From assembly GCA_037576195.1 (NCBI GenBank), contig CM075104.1:8934775-8998774 (forward strand): a DNA stretch of 64,000 bases. The letters are read 5' to 3'. Under the pieces are notes generated by a model. That model was not told the DNA's origin, searched no databases, and saw only the letters and a program-made list of their open reading frames with translations. Both the position numbers and the translations under genes were made by a program. The DNA comes from Phytoseiulus persimilis (lineage: Eukaryota; Arthropoda; Arachnida; Mesostigmata; Phytoseiidae). Positions 1-15,000 of the stretch are shown in pieces. Each line of letters begins with the position of its first letter. Position 1 is the stretch's first letter.

Positions 1-3000
1 GACGGGGTCTCTCGCCCAAAAAAGAGCTCGAAGGACGTCAAGGACGCGTGGAAGACAACCGCGCTGGCGGCAGGGGAGGCTCGACGATGGAGTCATGTTT
101 CTGGTTGACCACAAAAGATTTGACGAATGGTTACCCATTACAGTGCTAACTCCTCTGGTCTGTGGGAGTCTTGTCTAGCCGTCGGGAGTTTGTCTTGCAG
201 AGCTCGTCGTCTGGCCTTGTCCAAGTCAGTCAAGTTCAGCTTGGGGTCCTTCATTTTTTCCAACCCGACCAACCCTTCAACTCTTCTCAAGCGAAGCGGC
301 ATCCAACAAGCCGGAGAGGGAGTCGACGACCCGGCACAGGGGCATATTCAACGCAGCCAGGAGCTCATGGCCAGCGGTGGGTGGGATATTTATTATATAA
401 ATGGCTGTCATTTATTCCTCACTCAGTGGTGCCTCTCCTGCCGCCCCCACCGTCACCGCGTCTGCCTCTGCTGCTACTGCCGCCACCGCTCAATGCGCTC
501 TCCGGGCGAGTTTGTCTCTCGCTCTCTCCAAATCTCTCCAGCCCTGCGAAGAAATTTGGTTTCGGCTTCGAGCTCATCCTGTCCGACAACCTGGTCTTGC
601 TCTAACACACGGAACGGGAAAGCGAATGACGTCGAGGACATGCCCGATATTTGAATGAAACCGAAGAGACGGGAGTCGCGACAGTTAGACCCTTTTCAAA
701 ACGACTGGATTGAAAATTGAATCAACATTGACCAAGATGTCTGCTGACGAATTTTTTCGCCCCGTGACGACTCATCATCACTCTCTACAGGACCTTATAG
801 GCTCTGTGTACCACGTGTTCGCTGTGGAGCCCTGGGAGTCCTCGAGGAGCGCGTTCTCGATGCATCGCACGTGGATCTTTTGCGAAATTGATAAGAGACA
901 AAACATATTCAATCGAGGAAGGTGCTGACATTCGAGCATTCCGAGAAATGGGCCGGAGACGTCGACCTCCAGGCCGTGCTTCCGGTACCTTTTTCAGGAT
1001 GTACCACTGAGATTCAACTCAATAAGTAAACTCAGTGAGCAATCAGGCACACCCACTGTGTCTCAGGGACTGCGAATTCCGGAGAAAAGTTCTGACAGAT
1101 CACCCTTGTGCTGGCAGTCCTCTGCTCCTCCTTGGACGAGTTCCGAAATTTGGGTCTGTGCAAGCTGACTCTGATGTTTAGGCTCTCTCAGTCCTGCATA
1201 GGAATCCGCAGGAAGATAAGACCGGCGATGATGACCAATCGCCAGCGGAAACTTCTTTATTCTCCGATCGGCTTGGAGCGGGGGTACGCATTTCATCAGG
1301 AACGCCGGAACATGATTCGAACGAACCCTGCACAAGGTTTGATCTGAATTTCCCGAAGGAAAAGGATATCTTTCGAGCCATTCTCGTGGTAGCAGGAGCG
1401 AATCGGCGTCAACGACGTCGACGACAACACCAACGGCTGCAGCCCACGCTCCGGAGACTGTTCCGCGCACAAAAATGCGCAACGAGCAGATTCCTCCCAT
1501 TCAAACACTCGGTCCTGCAAGTGCCGCTTCCGCTCGCGAGCAGTGCTACGCTCGTGCTCGCGCCAACCATCATGACAAGCTGTTCTATCCCGTTGTGAGT
1601 CTTAGATTAGAATTGCTCGCGATTCGGTCCGGCGAACGAGAAGTCAGTCTTCAGCCGAGCGACGATCTCCGAATGTGAGGTTGACTGTGATAAAATCCCA
1701 ACGGTTGTTCTCCCGTTTCACGGGCATTGTCGCATCGGATGATGGCATTCGGCTCTTCGCCGCGGATGAGAAAAAAATGATCCGACGCAGCTTCCAGAGC
1801 ACGCCAAGATCGAACACTGCTCGCAGAACGCTCTGCGCAATTACAAAAATCCCAATCTCAACCGACTGGGCCGCAGAAGTTGTCTTTTCCTCTATGACTT
1901 GCATTCTCCCCTGAGCGGACTCGCTTTCACTCTTCCTCGAGCCGTATTTCTCGCATCCGTACGCTACCCGCCTCGCAACGGCATGCCACTGAGGCCGCAG
2001 CCGCTGGGATGCTCAGCGGCAGCGATTCGGTCGATTCAGGCATTTTGTGTCGTGGGACATTTTTACAGCAATCTTTCAAAGGTTCTTAAAAACATTGCAA
2101 CTAAGCAAGTGAACTCGGCAGTCTAACGTCGAGCAATGGCGCACTCGGAGTTAGCTAAGAAACGCCAAATGGCACCGAGTAAGCCGCGAAGGCGCAGTTG
2201 GCTCCAAGGTAGAGGAGGGGAACACCCGGAGAGCGCGAAGAGAGAAGAGAGCGACGATCGCGGGGAGCCTCGACAAGAAGAAAAAAGAGGAGACAGAGAA
2301 GGAGAGAGGCTCGAAGTACTGGAATGAAGCAAATTGCCACCTGAAGTTGCTAAGGCACACTCGATGGCGTTCAGTGCGTGCGTGGTCTGTATCTTCGTCC
2401 AGGCTCGCCCATTACATAACTAGAGCATCATCGGATGACATCGAATGTCGAATCGGAAGCATCTGAGTTTCTCCGAGAACCCGGATTCCGGGAGGATTCC
2501 ATGGTCTTTGGGTCTGATCGTGCGCGTGGGGGCAACTTGGAAGGTTTTGAAAACGGAACAAGAATCACCTCGGCTCTCACCGATCCGGGTCGTCCTTCGA
2601 TAACATCGTTAAACTCTTTCCGAGCTCTTTGCGAACTTCACCGAAATCAGACCGATCTCGACATCGTCTTCTGGACGTTGTTTTTCCTCCCTGTCTTTTG
2701 TTTCTGCAGATAACATGTCGCCTGTGCGCTCTCGCCTTCGTCCAGCTTCTGTTCGCCGCTCGCTCGGTCGTCTCCGTGACGGCATTGCCGCTAGACCTGA
2801 ACGAAATCGTCGCGTCGTAATCCTCGGCGATTTATAGCGGCCAGAGGACGCGAGTGACGTCCGTTGATCGCCCGGCCATCTTTTCCAGCTCTCATGGCGG
2901 ACCACCTCATGCAGCTCTTTCGCTCAACTCTACCGTCTAGTCCGTTCACGGAATCTGCATAGTGCCGCAAGCAGGCCCTACTTCCCGATCTGAGTCAAGG

Positions 3001-6000
3001 AACCATTCTGTTACTCAAGCGCTGAGAATATTCAGTGGTCTCTTCCCCCGAGGGAGGGCGCCCGAAAAAAATCAGGGCCACCTCACCATCACACCATGGA
3101 AGCAAGAACCGCATGTCCGAAATTTCCATCCGTCGCGAGGCAGATCAGATCATAGGTCATATTCGGGACTCCTCCGTTGGGGATCATTGGTCGGAGGCTC
3201 GGTCCAGAACAGCTCACGATCCGGATCGCGAATTCCCATCCGCCTTCGAGCTCCCACCACGGCTCACAGGAAGATGTCCAACGACAGTTATCTGTTGGAT
3301 CTTCACAGAATATCACTCACCCAGCCCAGTGAGCAGAAAGACGAAACGATCGTATCGCGATCCGGCGTGGACAAGTCCGACTTGCATTTTTGAATTCCAA
3401 CAGCGGAATCACAAGCCTGGAAAACCCGAAACTCCAGAACTCTACGAAACAACAAAAAGATCTGTCTCGTACGGCGATTTATTAGCGTGGCGTCGTGTCG
3501 TCTCGAACTCTTTATTCGGCTTCTGACCGCCTCTGTTATGGTATGTTTGGTTTCGCGAGTGCCTCGGAAGCACAGAAAACAAAGGAGATCAGAGAAGCTC
3601 GGCGTTCGTCCGTGGACGAATCAGAGCGACAAAATATTCAAAACCACTGATTGCTCGAGTGGACAACTAGAGCGATGTTCGAGCTGACAACCGAATACAG
3701 AACATCGCCGCTACGTTTTGCGCTTCTCCTCTGAATCGGAGTTGTTTTCGTTTCCTAGAACTTGGTCACGACTGGACAACCTTCTGAATGCCAGCGGAAA
3801 AAAGAATCCGCATCCTTGCCTTGGAGAAGATCGTTCAGAGAGAGGCGAGAAGAGCCAGGAAACATGTCGGAAGAACTTCGTGGGTTTCTCTGAGATGTCG
3901 AGGGGAAATATTCAGACAAGTTGTGACTCTGGTTTACAATGAGGTGCCGGGGTCTGTTTGACTTCTATGTGGTTAGAAGAGCGAGGCGCCCCCCTGTCCA
4001 CATCAGACTGTGGCCGAAAGTCAGGTATCAGGCAGCAGAATTCCCGCCGCGGGAGTGAGACCAGGTTGCCAAATGGTATGAAACAGCAAATAAACTTTAG
4101 AGGAAAACCATAAGCCACCTATTTCTCTTATTGAATAGCTAGCTCGCCGGTCGCTTCCACTTCGACTCTTTCCTCTCTAGCTACGAAATTCAATTTAGGC
4201 TGACACTTTTGAATTCACGCGCGATTCTCCTCTCTCACTTGCTCTATCTATCGTTCGTTCTCCCGTTCTCCTCAATTCTTCTCCTTCCGGGACGTCTGTT
4301 GTGGTTGCTGCTAGCTAGCCGCCGCTTCGAGCAGTCGTTCTCCTGGTCGTATGTGGTGCTTCAAAGGAAGAAAGAGAGACGAGAAGCAACTTTGAAGTAG
4401 TCTACGATCGCCGGCGACCGTTGAATCAAAGGCGCTCAACGGTGACCACTCTCTCGATCTCAGTGTGCCCCCAGCTATTCTCTTCCGCATCGCCCGTGTT
4501 TCGCTGCCCAGTGTGTTCCTCCCACCGGCGGCGATTCTTCTCTTCCTCAGAAGATGGATCATACACCTTCGCAAGGCGAACAGCAGACTCCTCCACTTGG
4601 CCATATTTACGAGGAAGCTCTTTTCTTCTGCAACGATTGCTCCACGCCGGCTGCCGGTGCTGTAGCTCCTCGTTCTCTTTGATCTCCTCCATTCTCAGCT
4701 CCTCCTTGCTCGCCGCAGCTGGTTGTTGTAGCAGATCCACGGATCCAACTGCTCGGCCCTCCTTGCTTTTTCATCGCATCCGGTAAACCTCGATCGCCCC
4801 AAGGCCTCTACGATGATCAAATCGCGGTTTAGACATTTCAAAGTCCTCTTCCTCGATAATCCCATCGACGAACGTGACTCAAAATAAAGGCAAAACAGGC
4901 CGCGATCTTCATCCGGACACAAATTCATGTTCCGTACGAATATTTTCTACGACAACAGCGTAACTCGTCCGGAGATCGCAACATTCAACATGCAGGTCTG
5001 GGCGTTCACTGTACTAGGATCGGTGCAGGGTTCGTCGGTTCGCGGGTCCGCTCTACAGTTGGCGCGATCGCAGGAATAATCCATGTTTCCCATGATTCCA
5101 AGTAGCCTGGAGCTGCGATTCTCCATAATCATTCATCATGTATCTCTCTATATATAAATCGCTTTTGAATGACACTTGCAACAACGATTGCAATATAGCA
5201 ATTGAATGTAATTTGGGAAACCCCAATTCTCCGATAGGTGGATTTCGTCTGCCATGGGCGAAAATCTGCGTCACGAACTTCCGAGATTCATGGAACGACT
5301 CTCGTCATGGTCAGCTTCATTTCCCGTTTGCGATGTCAGGTTGGTGACATGTGCCGCAGTTGTACAGAGCTGCGGAAACAACGCTGCAGAGTATAGATCC
5401 TGAGAGTTCTCCATTCTGGATCTGATGGAACTCGGAGCATATTTGGGGAAGGGTACGGATTATTGCAGCTCTGGTGCAGTTGCGGAGCACGGGGCTTCGA
5501 ATGCTTCATGTTTCGCATTGGGTTCTCCAGCGCGGCAGCTCTGAGAATCCATGGGAGTTTTGCGGGCTCAGATCAGGATCTGGGTTCAATCTGTTAGAAA
5601 CAGTTTCAAGCTGTCCCGTGACAGCGACCCTGGAATCGAAAGTACTGTGCGTATACTATAATGGGAATTCATCGAACCTGCTTCTGATAACTTTTCGCCG
5701 CGATTCGCTCGAAATTATGAGGCAAGAGATCCCGATCTTCTGGTTACGGGCCCTTCGGAATCGAAAGCTCCGGGTCTGAGAAGATGGAGCGGGATGCTTC
5801 CCGGAGAGCATGCCGTCCAGGCTAAGATTTCCCCAACACGTCATTCCATGTCGTGCTCGTGGGCCTGGACATACCGATGGCGGAGTGGTGAAGAGTGAGG
5901 GCATCGATCGAAGTAATGAAAGCTGGGTGGTGAAGTTAGTAAGAGGAAATCATGATGCGATCAGGTTGACTCCGCTTCAAGGTCTGAATCAAGCAGTGGA

Positions 6001-9000
6001 GTCGAAGTGTTGCCTCGCGTTCCCCTATTTCGACCGCGATTTATATCACTGCGTCCCTCGCTCACTTTATTTCTGCGACCCACACGTGCGTTGGGTGACG
6101 CTGGGCGGTCTAGATTCTGGTTTTTCCTCTTGAGCCGGCTACCAGTCAGTCAGTCAGTCATTCCGACAAGCAGGCCGTCTGGCAGTCGAACTAGCGAACG
6201 GGCGGGCGTCAGACGAGAAGTAGCGTATCGTGAAATTTATGGTATCGACTTCATAAATATGAGCTTTTCCAGAAATCGATTCAACGTGAACTCGATCTGA
6301 ACCCGGTGGAAAAAAGAAACCGAAGGGTGACGAGTGGAGCATACCGGAGTATGTGCTTCGTATCCCCAGTTCTTTCAAATTTCTCGTGCGTTCATCCGTC
6401 GCTGCGTATACTGTTTGTTCCAGAACGCGCATGTTTTTGGCTCTTCTGCGGAGCGCGGACACGTGCGCTGAGACGTCCGCCCGGTCGTGTGCGTTCGGCC
6501 CGACCCAACGACGGCTTCGGCTCGAAGAGATTGAGGTAGGTGCGTGACTTTTGACGAGAGATCCGAGCTTAATATTAGCGTTTGTATTTCGCCATATTTT
6601 AGTATAAATAATTGACGTCGATAAATAACGGCCGAATCTTCTGCGCTCGCTCTGCGGAGATGGCTCTTCCACAAAATGTTGAAGAACGGTTTCACAAGAA
6701 ACAAGTATTCAGATCTTTCTCTGAAGCGGTGGCGGCAGCACAACAACAACGAGCGACTACTGTTCGGCGTAATCCTTTATCGTCACACGATTTTATCATT
6801 TCGTAATCTGGAGCTGAATTTATGACGAAACGTCACTCCCCGCAACGATCGCCACCGCCGCTCCTGGAAGTGAAGAAGAAGAGTTCTGGCAACCAGGTTC
6901 ATCTTCGGTCTGTCCGGCATTCTGCTTGCCAGAATGAAAGGTACCGATGACGCTCCGTCCTGATTTGCGCTTTCTTCGGCAGAAGCCCCCCGAAGAGCTC
7001 AGCTCTTTATCAATGAAAAAACTGATGAAATCCAGTACACCGGGTTCTTCTGATTGAGCGTCTCTCATTCGTCTCCCAAGCTTCCAGTCAACAGTGACAT
7101 TGGTGACTCTATCGGCTCAAAATAAAACCCCCATCGATCTTGGCTACAGTCCGCTGCGAAACTACGAGAAAATACGTTCCGTGAAGGAATGCTGGAATTG
7201 CATTCTTTTTTCGGATATCTCCATGATAGATCTCCAAATACTAATGTTTCCACAATCCATTCAACACATCGGAAATTCCCCAGAGTCCTGGGAAATCTCT
7301 CTATTTTGAAGAAGAAAATATCGGATCCATATCGGCAGTCCCAAACGGAGCGCGTGGATCAGGCGCTGACCTGGGGAGTTTGTGAGAGTACGCAGATCAC
7401 TCTTTTCGGCCATGTGTCGCACATTACCAAATATGGCAAAGGAATTCGGGGCCTTGGCCCCTGAACTAAGTGGAATACCCTTTGAATAAAACCCCCTCGC
7501 CTCGAGGAACATTCGGGCAAGGGGAACATTGGCATAGAGGGGGATAGATTCCAGTCGGTTGCGAATATCCCTTCGATTCCCAAGTGGAGGCTTCCTTCAA
7601 TCGGTGCGACGCGTTCTATCTGACATCTGATACGGGATTTTCGGAGAGGCCTCGAATTTGTTGGAGTAGTGTGGTTCTCTGTCGGAGGACACAGTACCTC
7701 CAATGGTTTCTAACCACCTTCTTCGATCACTTGACGTCGGCAGACATCCAAGCTGAGTATGGGGGCATCATGGACCCCTCAGATACGCGCTTGTACAGTG
7801 TGACGCATATTCATGAAATTAGCGCTCGAAATGGGAAATATTTCATTTTCTCCGCCGGGAACACCCCAAATGAGAGAAAAACTCGTATATTGAGCAGAGA
7901 TCGACGACGACGCACTACCGGATATCTTTCGATTCGAATCGATTGCTGCGAGCAACTGGCATTCTGACGTTCAGCCGGAAAAACGGCCAAGGGTCTTGCG
8001 CAGTTTGTATGGCACGAAAAGAGATCCGTCGACGGCACTGTGACTGGCTGTCTGGAGCTTCAACCCAAGGTTCAAGGTTTAACTCTGCGAACCATCCCCA
8101 TTCTACCTGGTGATGTGGCTGCTATCCGTCCTGCGTGCCGTCGAACTCGAATTCATTCCCGTCAATCACGGAAAGAGGGATTGCCTGGTTACGCTGCGAA
8201 TATTGAACTACGTATAACATCATTCCACAAATGTATCTCGGGTATTCCAAGCGAAATCTAAGTGATCGTAGTGATTGTCCATCATCATGAAGCAACCCAT
8301 TCGAGCCCTGACGCCATGCCTGGACCGGAACACTTAAATAGAAGGAGAGACTTTCCCACTTCGATATCCGTTCAATATGACAAGTTCGAAGCGTCTGACG
8401 CAGCGCCAGTCCCACGGTTAATTCAACTTGTCGAACACCAGATCGAAATCGTTGCTGACAGACAGCTGACTCTTCTCGACAGCAGCCTGACGGACTCATT
8501 CCATCACAACTCGATTCTCGGTCGAGACAACATGACAAGTTGTCGTTCACAGAGCTGGTCACTTTGTGAATTCTCAGCATCTGTTGTCAAAGAGTTATGT
8601 TAGCTCGGGTCCCCGTTCCATTGGTATCGGGAGGCCGGCGTCGGTTGATCAGAAACTTTGGATTGGATGTTCATTGTTTCGGTACAACTCCATTATCTTC
8701 GAGAAACGGGGAGGCATTCCGACGTGGTAGCGTTCTTGGTGAGAAGCAGAGACGCCTCCTTGATGAGCTCTTCTCTGAGCGCAAGGCTGGGTGGCTCCAC
8801 CGTTGTGATGCAGGGAAAAATTGAAAATAAGTGGGGTTGGAGTATTTATTAATTCGTGCGCGGTTTGAAAGTTCCGTCGGATGCTGGCGCCTGCGATATT
8901 TATGGCTGTTCATCTAGCGCGTTTATGACACGAACGACTTGGGTTTTAATTGATTTTTTGATAATCATAACGGCGCCGAAGTCGCCGGAGATCCTGAACG

Positions 9001-12000
9001 AAGCAATGAGGCTGAAGCCGAAAGCGGATGAAGTTGGCACCACTCGGTGTACCCGACCGACTCACCGCCCTCACGCCCGGCAGGTAGACATCGACGCTGT
9101 TCGCGATCAAAGTTGCTGTACGCGATCGAGTCCGCAGTGAGACCGCTGCCCCCACCAGCCCGGCCCGCTTATCCCGCCCGCTCAGAAGCGAATGAACAGC
9201 GAGGACATCGGGGAACGGATGGAGCATTTGTTACTTTCTCCCACTCTCTCTGGTCTCCCGGAGGAGCTGACTTCGGGGCGGGACGGGCGGAACTTGGGAG
9301 CTGAAGTTGAAGTAACTACTATGCCAGCGAGCAAAGGAAGCATCAAACTCACGGCCTCCACATGGCAAATGCTGACTGAATGTGGAACGCACAGCAATGT
9401 GTCGAAAGGGAATGTTCAAGTTCTGGGCGGCCAGATGTCGGGTCGGGTGACTTGAGCTTCTCAGAATTCCTCAAGTCCGCTGCTCGATGATGCGACTGAG
9501 CCGAATTCTATTTTTCTTCCATTGTTTTGAAGATTTCTGGGCGATGCTGTCATTAACAGGGTCCTGCGTCTTCTGGCCCGAACGCTCGCTCCAATGCTGG
9601 TCTCTCGATGCTTAAAGAGCAAACTCAAAGATGGAAGAACAAAAGTTCAGGGCAATTTGATTGAGCGGAAACATACTGTGAACGTCCAATGTTGAACGGA
9701 TACCCCCAGAACCGAGAATGATGAGCTCCGAGGTTCTCCATCCTCTGGGGTTGAGCGGTGGGGTCTCGAGTGAAAGTGGCGCTCCTCCAGATTATGAGGA
9801 GTAGATTTCATCCATTTCGTTTTTGCCAAAACTTCTGAGGCAGAGAGGACGGAGCTTCTGTCAGCCAGAAAGCTCTGAGCTACTCTAGAACGGGCACATC
9901 TACGCAGATCTGAATGATCGCTCGACGGAGTCCGCGGAACGGAGGTATCACTCTTGGCCGCTGATTGGGGTTCAGACCCGAGTTTGGGGGGAAAAAACGG
10001 AAACTCGAGAAATTTAGGGGGAATGTCCCCTAACGGCGGGAGTATCGAATAGCTTGCCGATCCCCGGGAACTCGTCGCCTTCGTGAGATTTGCCGCCCCT
10101 GGAAAATTCGCTGCGCGGAAAATTACCTTCATTAGTCGCTCCCTGAACTAAACAAGAACAGGAAGTGCGTGAACTTCTGACGAGGAGACTTTCTCGCTGA
10201 GCTTGTTCCGAGTTTCGCTGCATTATTGAAATGTAGACCAGCTGACTGACTTCAAGCCTGTCGACTCTGAGCTCCTTCCAATTTTCTTGGACCTTTCTTC
10301 CTACGGAGAGCAGTTAACACAGCTGAATCCGGAACGTGGCCTCGAGGGAAGTCCTAACTCCCGTGCTATTCACACAATCTTCTCCACAATCCAGACAAAG
10401 CCCCCGATAGGGACGCATAGGTCGTATGGGAGCTCCTCCCGGTTGTACTGTTCTTCACAATTGAATATGCAGCTTGACTCGATTCCCGAAAACGTGGCGT
10501 AGCAGTTTTGATATTTCCAGAGCAAATCGCATCGGAATTTATTGGAGTGTTCTCTGCTTGCCGAATGCTCATTGATGTCACAAATCTCGGAGGGGAGGAG
10601 GGGGGGGGGGCACAGAGTGTGGCGACGCTATGGTTGAGGATGACGGAAGCGGACATCGAGAAGCAAACGTGGACACGGCTGCGAAGAGCAAACAGATTTC
10701 AACGAGAACACCGAGTGTCAAATGTCAGGTCGGGAGAAACGAGAGGGAGCTGTCAGCAGAAGTCGACTCGACCGGAATCCGTCAGAGAGCTCTTCTCATC
10801 AGGAGATTGTATTTGACAACAACTATGTCGTCACTGCCACCTCCAGCATCATTACTGACATGTCTATGCCGTTGAGCGATGTTGGTTCTTGGAACCGGAT
10901 GTCTGAGACCGATCTTCAAGACGTACCAGCATGCGTATCCCCAGCACGCGATTTGGAGAACATAGTACCTACGGCACTTGCATCGAGCTTGTTGAGGGAG
11001 AGCGCCCTCGGAAAGCATGAATCTGGTTTCCCTCTCAATCTGTACGGCAATCCCTGTGTAACGGCATTGATCGACCTATATGTCAGTCGGCGTTGAATGT
11101 ACGGTGGTCGTCCCCGACAGGATATGGATCTACGTCCGGGTGACATGAGAGGATCCTGTCGGAATCAGGGTTGCTACGAGGCTGCGGGGGAAGTGAGATG
11201 CTTCTCCCAGTTCTAACTTGTCCAGGTCATTCATTCTTGTACCTGGGATGGAGACGTGCGTTTTTTCGGAAAACAGTTCCGAAATCTGCTAGCGGTAGCC
11301 CGACAAAAAGCTTTGCGAGGCGAAAGAGCATGAGGAGATATTTTCGTGAAGCCTATGACCAATCCGCAGAACGACGCCAGCCGTGGACGGTGGTCCTGGG
11401 AGAAAAAAAACGCGAATTCCAAAGAGAGCTCCCTTCTCTCCTCAAGCGTTCATTTCTTCGCCAACCCCCACCCCTTTCACTTTTGTCAGGGAACCACCCG
11501 GTCCTGCTCTCCTGCAGTCACTCAGGTCTATCTTGCCAGGGATGACATGGGTCGGACTCTGACCAGCTGCCTCCGCCGCTGACGACGACGACGTCACCCA
11601 GAAGACGAGCCAAACCGCAGGCCGATGAAAGTGAACACCGCGCGAAAGGAAAATACAGAAGGAGGTGAGAGATTAAACTTCAGATTCCAAATAGCTTCGA
11701 CGCCTTGGAAGTCGAATTTGAAGCCTGCCTGTATATCAAACCGAGCGGTCGAGTCGGTGTCAGCGGAATCAGAAAACCTCGGTGCAGGAAGCTGTTATGA
11801 CAGCGAGGAGGACAAGGGGTCACGACAGCCCGTACCACTTCGTGGTCATGGGACACCGTTATAGGATCCTCGTCTGTGAGGCCCTTCCGAAATTTGCAAC
11901 ACGCTCAGGGAGCTTCGAGCTTGAAGCAGCTGAACACATGGTTGGTTCCCATTCCGGTCTTGAAGCTGGCTGGGACCGACGTCGTGCTCCGAGCCAGGCG

Positions 12001-15000
12001 GCTGATGGCGCTAAAACTCTTCGGTGTTCCTTCTCTACGGATTCGCGAACGCAGTTGATGCTGGGCTCGCCACAGGCATCCACTGAGGTGTTGATCGTTC
12101 TCGATTCCCCGCGTCGAGATCATGTTGGCTGGCCCGCCTCATTGCTCGCACACCGTCGGCTTACGTGATTTCTTGCATGTAGAAATAGGCTTTTGCTCTA
12201 TTTGGAGCAGTGGACCTTGTTTGCATTCATTTGAACGAATTCCTTCGATTCCGAACTAAACTCCGAATGAGTTCACCTTAGCAGTTTCCGAAGTTCTTTA
12301 AGCGTGTCAACTTCCAAGACACACTCCGTTTGCCCTGGGTTAGTTTAGGTAGACAATTAACCCGTTCCTTGAAAGCGGTTGAAAGTGGAGCTTTGGTTAT
12401 ACGAACTCTCGATTTCATGAACCCTCGATTGCATGAGAAACGACTTCCGAGGTCCTAACGGTCTCCTAATCGTCTCGTTCACTGATTCTTGTTGTTCGGG
12501 TCCTCCGGGGTTGTGCTACCGATCGTTCCGGTTCCTCTATGAGAAATTTGTCGCTAACATCATTCATTGAATTGCAGCCCCTCTCACGGATATTTCTGAC
12601 CGACATGAACGATTTGAGGGATCGACCACACTCTTTGAGGACGGGCGAGAATCCGGCAGTGGAGACGATTGAAAGGGAGAAGGGAGCAAGAAAGTGGTGC
12701 GTTGGGCGATACGGGAGAAAAAAGTGAGATGAGACCAACTAGGATGAATGGCGGACGACAAGGGAGGGAGGGGGGACTAGCAACAATGGGGGACAAGCAG
12801 AGAGAGTGAGACCATGAGAGCGTTGAAGTCACAGGACAGGGAGAAAGATTAGGAGTTGGAAGGCCATGAACGAAAACGAAGTGCGCAGGAAAACTTGTTC
12901 GCGCGTAGCTCGGATCGATTCTTCTCCACTTTTTCCTCAGTTTTGACTGAAGCCAGCCAAACAAAACACTTTGGAGCCTTGCAGTCCTCCTCCCTACTTT
13001 TGCGTCGCTCGCCCAAACAGTTTGCGTCCAATCGAGGGCTCGTTGGTTCGTTCCATCTTCGCCGCCACCGCTTCTGTCTCTGATTTGAATTGATGGAAAA
13101 CTCTGTGGCGTCGCGCGCGACATCCCTCCGCAAGTTTCCCCGCGATCTAGCCTTCGGCTCAGGGCGCTGAGACGCCAACCAAGTGCTCGCTTGCCGAGCG
13201 AATGCTGACAAAATCTCCCCTCTCTCTCATTTATCTCTCCCGTTCCTTATGTCATCCGTCTCATTTATCGCAGTTCCCTCCGTCGACAAATCAATTGTAC
13301 CTCAATCCGGACCCGTTTCGCGAGGCGGGAATAAAGTCGGCGAAATTCGTAAATCTCACGACAGATGAAAGTGTTGTTGCTCCCGAGCAAAAAGAGCGCG
13401 TATTTCTGTTTTCTCGCTCGCTGATATTCCTGGGTCCTGGACTATTGAGCTCTGACGCTCCTTCAGGTCCGCGACAGTTCAGTTGTTTCAACGTTCCGTC
13501 AATCACGATGGAATTTGCCGGCTTGACAAAAAGTCACTGAGCTGTCCCGACAGCGGACCAGTCACCGTGGCACAATGGGTGATGAGCGCACGAGCCGACG
13601 AAAGGATTTATATGAGGTTAGTGTCAGGTGGATGAGTGAGTGAAAGACAGGGAAAACAAAAAGCGCTCTCTGAAAAGAATCGCTGGAAACGGGGACAGGT
13701 AAACAATGGATTGCCAGCTATGCCTGTTGAGAAAAACGCTGTTTGACTGACAGACGGACGTGAAATCTGAAGTACGAGCCCCGAACCATCAAAATAGATC
13801 CTCAATAATCCGAGTGACTCAGCCATTGGCGTCGCCGATATTGAGCTCTCCAAGCTGGAGCTTGCTGGATCTTCGTTGGAATGAGCTACAGGATCTCCTT
13901 AGAGATGCCATCGCCCAAAATGATCGGTCAAATAGGGCAAAGCTACCCGATGTTCGGAAACGACTCTCAGTTGAAAATAGAGAGCGAGGGGAAGGGGGGA
14001 GGGACCATTCAGCCTCTCCGAGGAACACCGAACAACCTCCGCTCATGCTACTCATTCTTGAAGAAGTCGCTCATACTTTCGGGAGCCTGCGGTTGCCGGG
14101 TGACCGCGGTGGGAACTAGTGGAGTGCGGTGATGACCAGACTATCTGCACTGCGGGGCTCCGAGAGGATCTTTGAGTCTCCTGTACCTGTTGCGGGAGAC
14201 CCGCATCAGTTCTGCCGACGAGATCGAACTAAGTGCGCACAGGGATCATGCAGACCCTCCTTTCTGAACTTTTCGTTGCAGGCAACTGGGCGGAGGATTC
14301 GAGTCAGATACAAGCAGCCTGTTTTGTCTAAAGAAGAGAGGAGGAACTCTCATCCATTCCTGAAACGGCTGATTCTTCAGCTGAAAAAGCCAACGGACCG
14401 GCTAGGGACTTCGACGGACGCGCTGTGATGAAACGAATGAATGAGAAACCATTTTAATTGCGAGACACGACAGAACTACCAGCCACGCAGCACTGACTTC
14501 ATTCCGATCAGCCCGCGTCGAGGGCCGCTGAAGGAGATCAGAAGGAAAATAGAAGATAGCGAGAATTAGGAGAGCTTCAAAGAAGGAAAAGACGACTGAG
14601 CTGGCGGACAATTCATCTAGTGTCTGCTATCTCTGCTCTGCAGGCGCGTCGGATTGAAAATCCAAACGTGGAGGAGATAGTTTGAGTTTTCGTCAATCAT
14701 TGATTGCCTCGCCCGAGACCATTGTTATTCCTGAGGGCATCGATCATTCTTTTCAATTCAAACAGATTTCGACAAACCTACTCACCATGCGGAGAAGCGG
14801 TCTTCGAAGTTGCCTCTCCCCTCCCCTCCCTACTTTCCAAATGGGCTCACAATCGAATCGCTGCGGAGTTCACTTGAGAACATGCAATGGCAGATTCCAG
14901 AGGGGGTTGGGTTACGAAAGGAATAACGTCGGAACCTACGAGTGAGTTTTTTTTGTGACGTCGAGAACCGAGATTCCCTCATGATCCGAGTCTGGCATTT

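Noticed and set aside
10508-11096. Three overlapping plus-strand frames of 81-124 codons
   Set aside because: Mutual overlap in all three frames points to low stop density, and no family signature is present.
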